Shown: piece after piece, positions 6,996 to 13,174 of the stretch
How the letters are laid out: each line of letters starts with the position of its first letter
Position numbering within the stretch: position 1 is the stretch's first letter
From: Domibacillus sp.
Lineage (GTDB): Bacteria; Bacillota; Bacilli; Bacillales; Domibacillaceae
Direction of reading: 5' to 3'
Length of the DNA: 19,556 bases
NCBI GenBank assembly: GCA_031177795.1
Contig: JAPSKG010000013.1
Location: forward strand, 1-19,556
Notes under the pieces: generated by a model
Told to the model about the DNA's origin: nothing
Seen by the model: the letters and a program-made list of their open reading frames with translations, nothing else
Databases searched by the model: none
Translations under genes and position numbers: made by a program

Positions 6996-7535
6996 TTAAT
7001 TTCTCAGTTGTCCCCAAAATTCAATAATCGCCCATTTATATTTTGTTTCTTCTTGCTGTTCTTCAGGGAAACAAAGCGCAGGATACAACACGCACCACCA
7101 ATTTTCGCCTTTTCCTTCTCCAATTGTCACAACCAGCGACTCATAAGATCCAGGCGGATAAACAAAGCGGCCAAATTGTTTTGGCGGAAATTTTTCCTGC
7201 CCAAATGTAACAGCCACTTTTTCTCCGGCTGTTTGAGAAGCAATTTCTTGAATTTCAGTCATGTTTTCCAGGATAAGAGCCCGGGATTGTTCGGCAGAAT
7301 TAGCTTTTCTTGCCCATTCGCTTATTTGCTCAGCTACTGCAAGATGCACTTTTTCTTTTTTTGCTTGTTCTGTTTTGCTGTTGTCATGGGCGACAACGCG
7401 AATCCGAATTGCTTCTTCCGGGATGCCCCCTGCTGCTTGATTAGCAGGAGCAAAATACATCATAAAAATAGCAGCTGCCGACAAACCATATAAATATAAA
7501 ATGATTGTTATTAGTTTTGTTTTGTTGTTTTTCAT
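6996..7535 (-). CDS. spoIIR: Stage II sporulation protein R (SpoIIR)
   Basis: SpoIIR is made in the forespore, exported into the intermembrane space, and triggers SpoIIGA to process pro-sigma-E in the mother cell. The 179-residue protein has an N-terminal basic stretch and hydrophobic export segment (about 8-28). It then shows the family landmarks EAIRIRVVAHDNSKTEQ (41-57), RFVYPPGSYESLVVTIG (123-139) and NWWCVLYPALCF (145-156, Cys148 and Cys155). It ends soon after this motif, whereas B. subtilis SpoIIR is longer (about 224), so the C-terminal tail is short. The Shine-Dalgarno GGGAGGG overlaps the 3' arm of a 7-bp hairpin. No convincing sigma-F promoter was found upstream. It identifies the organism as an endospore former. 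Confidence 0.92.
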   Translation of the reverse strand: MKNNKTKLITIILYLYGLSAAAIFMMYFAPANQAAGGIPEEAIRIRVVAHDNSKTEQAKKEKVHLAVAEQISEWARKANSAEQSRALILENMTEIQEIASQTAGEKVAVTFGQEKFPPKQFGRFVYPPGSYESLVVTIGEGKGENWWCVLYPALCFPEEQQEETKYKWAIIEFWGQLRN

Positions 7536-7545
7536 TTAAAATCCC

Positions 7546-7569
7546 TCCCGGCAATCAGTATCGCCGGGA
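7546..7569 (-). repeat. Hairpin adjoining the spoIIR ribosome binding site
   Basis: Arms tcccggc (7546-7552) and gccggga (7563-7569) give a perfect 7-bp stem with a 10-nt loop between prmC and spoIIR. In the transcript the 3' arm ends in GGGA, the first part of the GGGAGGG Shine-Dalgarno, so readthrough mRNA from prmC could hide the ribosome binding site. The minus-strand tail (GGGATTTTAA) is a poor U-tract, so termination is less likely; the plus-strand side does have a seven-T run. Confidence 0.5.
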
Positions 7570-7579
7570 CTGGATTTTT

Positions 7580-8431
7580 TTAAACGTGTAAAAATACCAT
7601 TCTATCTTTTCCGTTAATATCATTAATTCTTTCTACTTTTCCGTCCGGGAATGCCGCTTGAAAAAGTGCCGCAACGTCTTTTGTTTGGCCAGCACCTGTT
7701 TCCACACCGACGATACCGCCAGATTTTAATAGCAATGGAAGCTGCTCTGCCATTTTGCGATATAAATCTAGTCCATCTTCTCCGCCAAAAAGCGCCATGT
7801 GGGGCTCGTAGTCTACTACTACTGTTGATAAAGTGCTTTGTTCTCCTGCAGGAATATAAGGCGGGTTGGACAGGAGAAGATCAACTTTGATTTTTTGTTT
7901 TATAAGCGGCTCAAGCAAGTCTCCGTGAAAAAAGGCAACGTTTGTTTCCAGAGCTGCAGCGTTTTTTAAAGCTGTTTCCAAAGCTTTTTCGGACAAATCA
8001 ACCGCATAAACATCGGCATCCGGGCGCTCTGCTTTCATCGTAATGGCGATAGCTCCACTTCCGGTGCCAATGTCCGCTATGACCGGTTCTTGAAGCGATT
8101 TAATTTTTTCTAAAGCGTGGTACACCAGCTCTTCCGTTTCAGGGCGGGGAATCAGCACATCACGGTTAACGACAAACGGGCGACCGTAAAACTCTTCTTT
8201 TCCAAGCAAATGCTGGACAGGAACTCCATCTGCATGGAGCTTAGAGAGACGCTTAAATTCTGCTGCTTGTTCCTCTGTCAGCGTTTCCTGCAGACGAGCG
8301 AGCATAGCAGACCGCTCTGCCTGCAGTACATGTTTCATAATAATTTCGCTCGCATTCGCATCTCTTCCATGCTCTGTTAAATAAGAAGAAGCCCATCTCA
8401 GGGCTTCATACACTTTTACGTTTTGTTCCAC
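7580..8431 (-). CDS. prmC: Peptide chain release factor N5-glutamine methyltransferase
   Basis: PrmC methylates the glutamine of the GGQ motif of release factors RF1 and RF2, using S-adenosylmethionine. The 283-residue protein has an N-terminal helical release-factor-binding domain (about 1-75) and a Rossmann methyltransferase domain. Visible motifs are VLIPRPETEELV (92-103), the SAM motif DIGTGSGAIAI (120-130) and the catalytic NPPY (189-192). The start codon is GTG, with GGAGG eight bases upstream inside the end of prfA. Only 3 nt separate it from the prfA stop codon, so it is co-transcribed and probably translationally coupled with its substrate's gene, as in many bacteria. Confidence 0.95.
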   Translation of the reverse strand: MEQNVKVYEALRWASSYLTEHGRDANASEIIMKHVLQAERSAMLARLQETLTEEQAAEFKRLSKLHADGVPVQHLLGKEEFYGRPFVVNRDVLIPRPETEELVYHALEKIKSLQEPVIADIGTGSGAIAITMKAERPDADVYAVDLSEKALETALKNAAALETNVAFFHGDLLEPLIKQKIKVDLLLSNPPYIPAGEQSTLSTVVVDYEPHMALFGGEDGLDLYRKMAEQLPLLLKSGGIVGVETGAGQTKDVAALFQAAFPDGKVERINDINGKDRMVFLHV

Positions 8432-8434
8432 CGG

Positions 8435-9505
8435 TTAATCCTCCAGATTTTCAAGGCGGCTTGACTGCTCTTCTACTATTAATGCATCAATAACCTCGCC
8501 AATTTTTCCTTCAAGGATTTGATCAAGCTTTTGAATCGTTAAGCCAATGCGGTGGTCCGTTACACGGTTTTGCGGAAAATTATAAGTGCGGATCCGTTCT
8601 GAGCGGTCACCTGTGCCAACTGCTGATTTCCGCACTGCATCGTATTCCGCCTGCGCTTCTTTTTGGAACTTATCGTAAATACGCGCACGCAGCACTTTCA
8701 TGGCTTTTTCTTTGTTTTTAATTTGCGATTTTTCATCCTGGCAGGAAACTACAATGCCTGTTGGCAAATGAGTTAAACGCACCGCGGACATGGTTGTATT
8801 AACGGACTGGCCTCCCGGTCCACTTGAAGCAAACGTATCCACGCGAATATCTTTATCATGCACTTCCACTTCTACTTCTTCTGTTTCCGGCATTACGGCA
8901 ACAGTAGCTGTTGACGTATGAATGCGCCCGCCTGATTCTGTTTCTGGCACACGCTGTACACGGTGGGCTCCATTTTCGTATTTTAGTTTGGAGTAGGCAC
9001 CGCGCCCGTTAATCATGAAAATAATTTCTTTATAGCCGCCAACGCCCGTGGTACTTGTTTCAATCACATCAATTTTCCAATTATTCGCTTCTGCGTAACG
9101 AGAATACATGCGGTATAAATCACCTGCAAACAGTGCCGCTTCATCGCCTCCGGCTGCACCGCGAATTTCCATGATTACGTTTTTGTCGTCATTTGGATCT
9201 TTTGGGATCAGCAAAATTTTCAAGCGGGCTTCCAGTTCAGCAAGTGCTGTTTCAAGCTCTGATAATTCTTCTTTTACCATTTCGCGCATATCAGCATCAA
9301 GCTTGTCATCAAGCATTGCTTTTGCATCCGCAAACTGCTCTTTTGCTTTTTTGTATTCACGGTACACTTCCACCGTTTCTTGAATATCAGACTGCTCTTT
9401 TGAATAATCACGAAGCTTTTTAGGATCATTCACGACATCGGGATCGCTTAACAGTTCATTTAATTTATCATAGCGGTCCTCTACCGCCTGCAGTCGGTCA
9501 AACAT
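8435..9505 (-). CDS. prfA: Peptide chain release factor 1
   Basis: RF1 reads UAA and UAG at the ribosomal A site and triggers release of the peptide. With the ATG at 9505 the protein has 356 residues, the B. subtilis length. A GTG three codons upstream (9514) is also open, but family members start at the M-x-DRL position, and AGAGGTGA lies about 5 nt before this ATG. Domain 1 is helical (about 1-100). The codon-recognition tripeptide is PET (187-189, RF1-type PxT) followed by SGGRIHTSTATVAVMPE. The catalytic SSGPGGQSVNTT has its GGQ at 231-233. It heads the prfA-prmC unit, with its own promoter at 9541-9570, just after the acoC stop codon. Confidence 0.96.
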   Translation of the reverse strand: MFDRLQAVEDRYDKLNELLSDPDVVNDPKKLRDYSKEQSDIQETVEVYREYKKAKEQFADAKAMLDDKLDADMREMVKEELSELETALAELEARLKILLIPKDPNDDKNVIMEIRGAAGGDEAALFAGDLYRMYSRYAEANNWKIDVIETSTTGVGGYKEIIFMINGRGAYSKLKYENGAHRVQRVPETESGGRIHTSTATVAVMPETEEVEVEVHDKDIRVDTFASSGPGGQSVNTTMSAVRLTHLPTGIVVSCQDEKSQIKNKEKAMKVLRARIYDKFQKEAQAEYDAVRKSAVGTGDRSERIRTYNFPQNRVTDHRIGLTIQKLDQILEGKIGEVIDALIVEEQSSRLENLED

Positions 9506-9540
9506 GCCGGTCACCTCTACCTTTTTTCCATAATGTTTTC

Positions 9541-9570
9541 ATTATAATATAGAGGTATTCACTTCGACAA
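9541..9570 (-). promoter_or_regulatory. Sigma-A promoter of prfA-prmC
   Basis: On the minus strand TTGTCG (9565-9570), an 18-nt spacer and a perfect TATAAT (9541-9546) lie in the 79-nt gap between acoC and prfA. It would keep the release-factor genes expressed independently of the sigma-54 operon upstream. Confidence 0.65.
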
Positions 9571-9584
9571 TGCTGCGCCGGTTT

Positions 9585-10913
9585 TTAAGAAAGTTCCATA
9601 AACAGTTTTGCTGGATTTTCAAGAACGGCTTTTAAGTCATTTAACGCTGCCTGGGCTTCTGCTCCGTCAATTAACCGATGGTCGTAGCTTAATGAAATAG
9701 ATAAAACTTCTCCAATCACAATTTCATCTTTTTTCACCACAGGCTGTTTTTCAATCATGCCAATTCCTAAAATGGCGGTTTCCGGATGGCGGATTACCGG
9801 TGTAAACCAACTTCCTTGTGAAGATCCAATATTGGAAATCGTGCTTGTCCCTCCCTGCATATCGTTAACGGCCAGCTTGCCTGTACGGGCTTTTTCTGTT
9901 GCTTCACGCAGCTCTCTTGCGATGGCGGCAATGGATTTTTGTTCACAATGTTTTAAAACCGGTACAAGAAGGCCTCCTTGTGTTTGCACAGCAATACCGA
10001 TATGGTAAAAATGTTTGTAGATAACTTCGTCGGTTTCTTCTTTTATTGATGCGTTTAATGCCGGGTGCTTTTTTAACGTGTGCACAAACGCTTTTATAAT
10101 AATCGGAAGGTACGTAATTTTTTCATCGGCACTTTCATTCCAGGCACTGCGCAGCCGAACCAGCTCTGATACCTCCGCCTGGCCAAAATGAGTAACATGA
10201 GGAATGGTTTGCTTTGATTTTGTCATGGCAGAAGAAATTGCCTTGCGGACAGCCGACATTTTTTCCACAGTTACCGCGCCGCTTTCTTTATTTGAAACAA
10301 ACACTTCTTTTTCTTTTTCTGGCAAAGAAGCGGATTGAGCCAGATAATGATCGATATCATTTGTTGTAATTCGCCCGTTTTCTTTTTCTGCTTTTATCTC
10401 ATCAATATTTATTCCTTTTGAACGTGCATATTTTCGAACAGAAGGAGCAGCAATCACACGCGGTTTTTGGCCAGGTGTTTCCGGTTCTGCTTCAGCTGTT
10501 TGTCCGGCAAACCGCCGGACATCTTCTTCTGTCGGGCGGCCATTTGCCCCCGTAGGAGAAATATCTGCCAGATTAACTCCCAGCTCTTTCGCCAATTTAC
10601 GCACGCGCGGTGCAGCCTGGACAAACGGCTCTTTTGGTTCTTTTTTTTCTTTTTCGCCCGCTGGCAGTGTTTCAATTTCTGCCAATACATCACCAACAGA
10701 AGCGACCTCTCCTCTTGCCACAAAAATTTTTGCCAGCAGGCCGTCGGCAGCCGCTTCAATTTCAGTAACAGCTTTTTCCGTCTGCACTTCTACTAAAACG
10801 TCTCCTTGCTTTACTTTGTCCCCTACCGTTTTATGCCAAAAAACAATCACGCTTTCATCGCCGCTGTCTGAAAGCCGCGGAAGGGTTACGGATATTAACG
10901 TAGCGTTTGTCAT
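9585..10913 (-). CDS. acoC: Dihydrolipoamide acetyltransferase (E2) with two E3-binding domains, AcoC-like
   Basis: This is the E2 core of a 2-oxoacid or acetoin dehydrogenase complex; it passes the acyl group from E1 via lipoyl-lysine to CoA. Domains of the 442-residue protein: one lipoyl domain (about 6-82; lipoyl Lys47 in VQTEKAVTEIEA), then two tandem peripheral-subunit-binding domains (about 101-137, APRVRKLAKELGVNL...GRPTEEDV; and about 156-192, APSVRKYARSKGINI...GRITTNDI), then the catalytic domain (about 213-442) with SYDHRLIDGA (409-418). One such binding domain is usual in Bacillus E2s. Sequence of the catalytic domain recalls PdhC as much as AcoC, so the substrate is inferred from the AcoR and AcoA/B neighbours. 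The start has GGGAGGAG, 16 nt after acoB. No terminator follows. Confidence 0.85.
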   Translation of the reverse strand: MTNATLISVTLPRLSDSGDESVIVFWHKTVGDKVKQGDVLVEVQTEKAVTEIEAAADGLLAKIFVARGEVASVGDVLAEIETLPAGEKEKKEPKEPFVQAAPRVRKLAKELGVNLADISPTGANGRPTEEDVRRFAGQTAEAEPETPGQKPRVIAAPSVRKYARSKGINIDEIKAEKENGRITTNDIDHYLAQSASLPEKEKEVFVSNKESGAVTVEKMSAVRKAISSAMTKSKQTIPHVTHFGQAEVSELVRLRSAWNESADEKITYLPIIIKAFVHTLKKHPALNASIKEETDEVIYKHFYHIGIAVQTQGGLLVPVLKHCEQKSIAAIARELREATEKARTGKLAVNDMQGGTSTISNIGSSQGSWFTPVIRHPETAILGIGMIEKQPVVKKDEIVIGEVLSISLSYDHRLIDGAEAQAALNDLKAVLENPAKLFMELS

Positions 10914-10929
10914 AGCGCTCCTCCCTCAC

Positions 10930-11949
10930 TTATTCGTTCATTAATTGAATTACTTCGTCATAAATACGCTGCGCTCCCGGAAGTACATATTGCTCAAGCT
11001 TTCGGTTGTATGGGATCGGTACATCCGGGATAGCAATACGGCGAATTGGCGCTTCCAGCTCGTATAAAGCACTTTCTGCTACACTGGCAGAAACTTCAGC
11101 TGTCATTCCGTACGATAAATAATCTTCATCTACCACTACAAGACGATGGGTTTTTTTCACGGACTCAATAATGGTGTCACGGTCAAGAGGCGCCAGTGAA
11201 CGTAAATCAATTACTTCTGCTTCAATGCCTTCTTCCTGCAGTTTTGCTGCGGCTTCAAGCGCATAATGCATTGTCATTTGCAGCCCGACAATCGTAACGT
11301 CTTTTCCTTCCCGCACCACTTTGGCTTTTCCAAGCGGAACTGTGTACTCTCCTTCCGGCACTTCGCCTACTGCTGCATCAAGCGGGTCCATCCAGCCCAG
11401 CCCCTGAAGTGATTTATGGAACATAAACACAACCGGATTATCGTCCCGGATCGCTGATGCCATCATGCCTTTTAAGTCGTATGGTGTAGAAGGGGCCACA
11501 ACTTTCATTCCCGGCAAATGAGCAAATGTTGCATATAATGTTTGCGAGTGCTGCGCGGCATCCGAGTAACCGCCGCCCACTGCAGTCATTAAAACCATCG
11601 GCAGTTTTACATTGCCGCCCGACATATAAGGAATTTTGGCCATATGATTATAAATTTGGTCCATGCAGACGCCGAAAAAGTCAACAAACATCAGCTCTAC
11701 AATTGGGCGCATGCCTTCTGCAGCAGCTCCGATGGCCGCTCCGATAAATGCGGTTTCTGAAATAGGCGTATCGATAACACGCTTTTCTCCAAACCGGTCA
11801 ATAAGCCCCTGCGTCGATCCGAAAATGCCGCCGTATTTTCCGACATCTTCCCCAAGCACAAACACATCCGGATTTCGTTCCATCTCAATTGCAATTGCTT
11901 CAGCCATAGCTTTGTTTCCTGTTAACATCCGCTGTTTTGTTGTTGTCAT
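10930..11949 (-). CDS. acoB: E1 beta subunit of acetoin/2-oxoacid dehydrogenase, AcoB-like
   Basis: This is the beta subunit of the thiamine-diphosphate E1 heterotetramer, completing the TPP site and binding E2. The 339-residue protein has the transketolase-like pyrimidine-binding domain (about 10-185; VLGEDVGKYGGIFG 31-44, TPISETAFIGAAIGAA 61-76, FVDFF 88-92) and the C-terminal transketolase domain (about 205-330; IDLRSLAPLDRDTI 247-260, VVVDEDYLSYG 271-281). It lies 45 nt after acoA and 16 nt before acoC, so the three genes form one operon. The nearest good Shine-Dalgarno match (AAAGGAA) is about 12 nt from the ATG, a loose spacing. Other out-of-frame ATGs close upstream soon reach stops. 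Pyruvate or branched-chain E1 beta proteins look similar; context favours acetoin. Confidence 0.87.
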   Translation of the reverse strand: MTTTKQRMLTGNKAMAEAIAIEMERNPDVFVLGEDVGKYGGIFGSTQGLIDRFGEKRVIDTPISETAFIGAAIGAAAEGMRPIVELMFVDFFGVCMDQIYNHMAKIPYMSGGNVKLPMVLMTAVGGGYSDAAQHSQTLYATFAHLPGMKVVAPSTPYDLKGMMASAIRDDNPVVFMFHKSLQGLGWMDPLDAAVGEVPEGEYTVPLGKAKVVREGKDVTIVGLQMTMHYALEAAAKLQEEGIEAEVIDLRSLAPLDRDTIIESVKKTHRLVVVDEDYLSYGMTAEVSASVAESALYELEAPIRRIAIPDVPIPYNRKLEQYVLPGAQRIYDEVIQLMNE

Positions 11950-11994
11950 CTTTCATCATTTCCTTTCCGTTTTTATTAGTAAAATAGCTGGCGG

Positions 11995-12984
11995 TTAAAT
12001 AAAAACATCTTCAAGAGCAGATGAAAGAACCGGCTCTTCACTTTCACGCGCAAACCGATAAGCATCGTCTACTGCTTGCCGGGCCCGATTTTCCATTTCC
12101 TGAATTTCCTGGACGGGCACAGAAAACTTTTCAATCAATTCATTTTTCCATTTTAAGATTGGGTCTTTTTCTCTTAAAGAAGGCACTTCGCTTTGTTCAC
12201 GGTATAATTCCGGATCTCCCTGGAAATGGCCAAGGTAGCGGTACGTTTCAATTTCAATAATAGTCGGGCCTTCTCCGCTGCGCGCGCGTCTTACTGCTTC
12301 TTCTGAAACCCGGTACATTTCTTCCGGGTCATTATCCTTTACATAAGCACCCGCCACATTTGAGTAAGCGGCTGCCCGTTTATCATTTGATTCGATGGCT
12401 GTAGAAGCTTTTTTTGATACGGAAATTCCATACTCATTATTTTCAACCACAATAATTAAAGGAAGCTTCCAAAGGCCCGCCATGTTTAATGATTCATGAA
12501 AAGAACCCTGGTTTGCGGCGCCTTCGCCAATAAACGCTACTGCTACCCAGTCTTTGTTTTTCATTTGGGCTGCCAGCGCTGCTCCAACCGCGTGTGGAAT
12601 GCCTGCCCCGACAATCCCGCCGCATGAAAATTTCACAGCTGGATCAAATAAATGCATATGGCCGCCTTTTCCTTTGCTAAGGCCTGTTGCTTTTCCGAAA
12701 ATTTCAGCAGTCATTTTATTAAGGTCTACGTTCTTGGCAATAGCATGATGATGCGGGCGGTGAGGCGACGTAACCGTGTCCTCTGCTGTTAAATGGGCGC
12801 AGATTCCCACAGCTGCCGGTTCCTGCCCCGTTGCTAAATGCATTTCTCCCGGAACTGGTCCTGCCCCAATATTAAATACCGGGCTTTTGCCTTCACCGTA
12901 CGCTTTTTCCATCTCATCTTCAAAATACCGGATTTTCGCCATTGTTTCGTACATCCACTTTGCTTTTTCAACAGGAATCGTCAT
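11995..12984 (-). CDS. acoA: E1 alpha subunit of acetoin/2-oxoacid dehydrogenase, AcoA-like
   Basis: This TPP-dependent E1 alpha subunit cleaves acetoin (or decarboxylates a 2-oxoacid) and hands the two-carbon unit to E2. In the 329-residue protein the TPP/Mg signature is the variant GEGAANQGSFHES (153-165), reaching ENN (181-183). The active-site loop is HRPHHHAIAK (75-84), and TGLSKGKGGHMHLFDP (100-115) is well conserved. Residues 34-46 carry an extra segment (SPVFNIGAGPVPG) compared with B. subtilis AcoA as I recall it. This form is found in proteins annotated either as acetoin or as general TPP-dependent dehydrogenases, so the substrate is not certain. It is the first gene of the operon, with a perfect AAAGGAGG and a -24/-12 promoter at 13027-13043. 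Confidence 0.86.
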   Translation of the reverse strand: MTIPVEKAKWMYETMAKIRYFEDEMEKAYGEGKSPVFNIGAGPVPGEMHLATGQEPAAVGICAHLTAEDTVTSPHRPHHHAIAKNVDLNKMTAEIFGKATGLSKGKGGHMHLFDPAVKFSCGGIVGAGIPHAVGAALAAQMKNKDWVAVAFIGEGAANQGSFHESLNMAGLWKLPLIIVVENNEYGISVSKKASTAIESNDKRAAAYSNVAGAYVKDNDPEEMYRVSEEAVRRARSGEGPTIIEIETYRYLGHFQGDPELYREQSEVPSLREKDPILKWKNELIEKFSVPVQEIQEMENRARQAVDDAYRFARESEEPVLSSALEDVFI

Positions 12985-13026
12985 AGTAAAGCCTCCTTTA
13001 GTTATGAGGTGATTCTCTTTTTTAGC

Positions 13027-13043
13027 TGCAAGTCTTGTGCCAA
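13027..13043 (-). promoter_or_regulatory. Sigma-54 (-24/-12) promoter of acoABC
   Basis: On the minus strand TTGGCACAAGACTTGCA matches the sigma-54 consensus TTGGCAC-N5-TTGCA at every position, with the required GG-N10-GC spacing. It lies 42 nt upstream of the acoA ATG, and the gene before it encodes a GAFTGA-bearing sigma-54 activator. Transcription should start near 13015. Sigma-54 itself (SigL) is not in the window. Confidence 0.95.
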
Positions 13044-13076
13044 TCTAGGAAACTTCTATTTAAACCTATCTTTTTA

Positions 13077-13091
13077 TGTATTCGCTTACAA
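13077..13091 (-). promoter_or_regulatory. cre-like site (CcpA) upstream of acoABC
   Basis: TTGTAAGCGAATACA on the minus strand fits the catabolite-responsive element consensus WTGNAANCGNWNNCW at every fixed position. It lies about 35 bp upstream of the -24 element, between the acoR terminator and the promoter. CcpA binding here could block looping by the activator when glucose is present. It could instead be an activator site. Confidence 0.55.
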
Positions 13092-13102
13092 AATAAAGAA
13101 TT

Positions 13103-13157
13103 AAAAACAAAAAACTGTCCCATTTTAAAACAATTTTTGTTTTAAAATGGGACAGTT
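13103..13157 (-). terminator. acoR terminator with a perfect 21-bp stem
   Basis: Arms 13113-13133 and 13137-13157 are exactly complementary over 21 bp with a 3-nt loop. In transcript direction the hairpin is followed by TTTTTTGTTTTTA. It starts 17 nt past the acoR stop. The outer parts are GC-containing (ACTGTCCCA / TGGGACAGT) and the centre is A/T only. The stem is unusually long for a terminator, and it lies about 90 bp upstream of the -24 element, where activator sites are expected. Confidence 0.88.
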
Positions 13158-13174
13158 GTTTCATAAACGTACAG

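Noticed and set aside
7583..7640. Sigma-F promoter for spoIIR (GGAAAAGAT-like -10)
   Set aside because: One candidate -10 is close to consensus, but no GywTA-type -35 lies at 15-16 nt spacing, so I did not list it.
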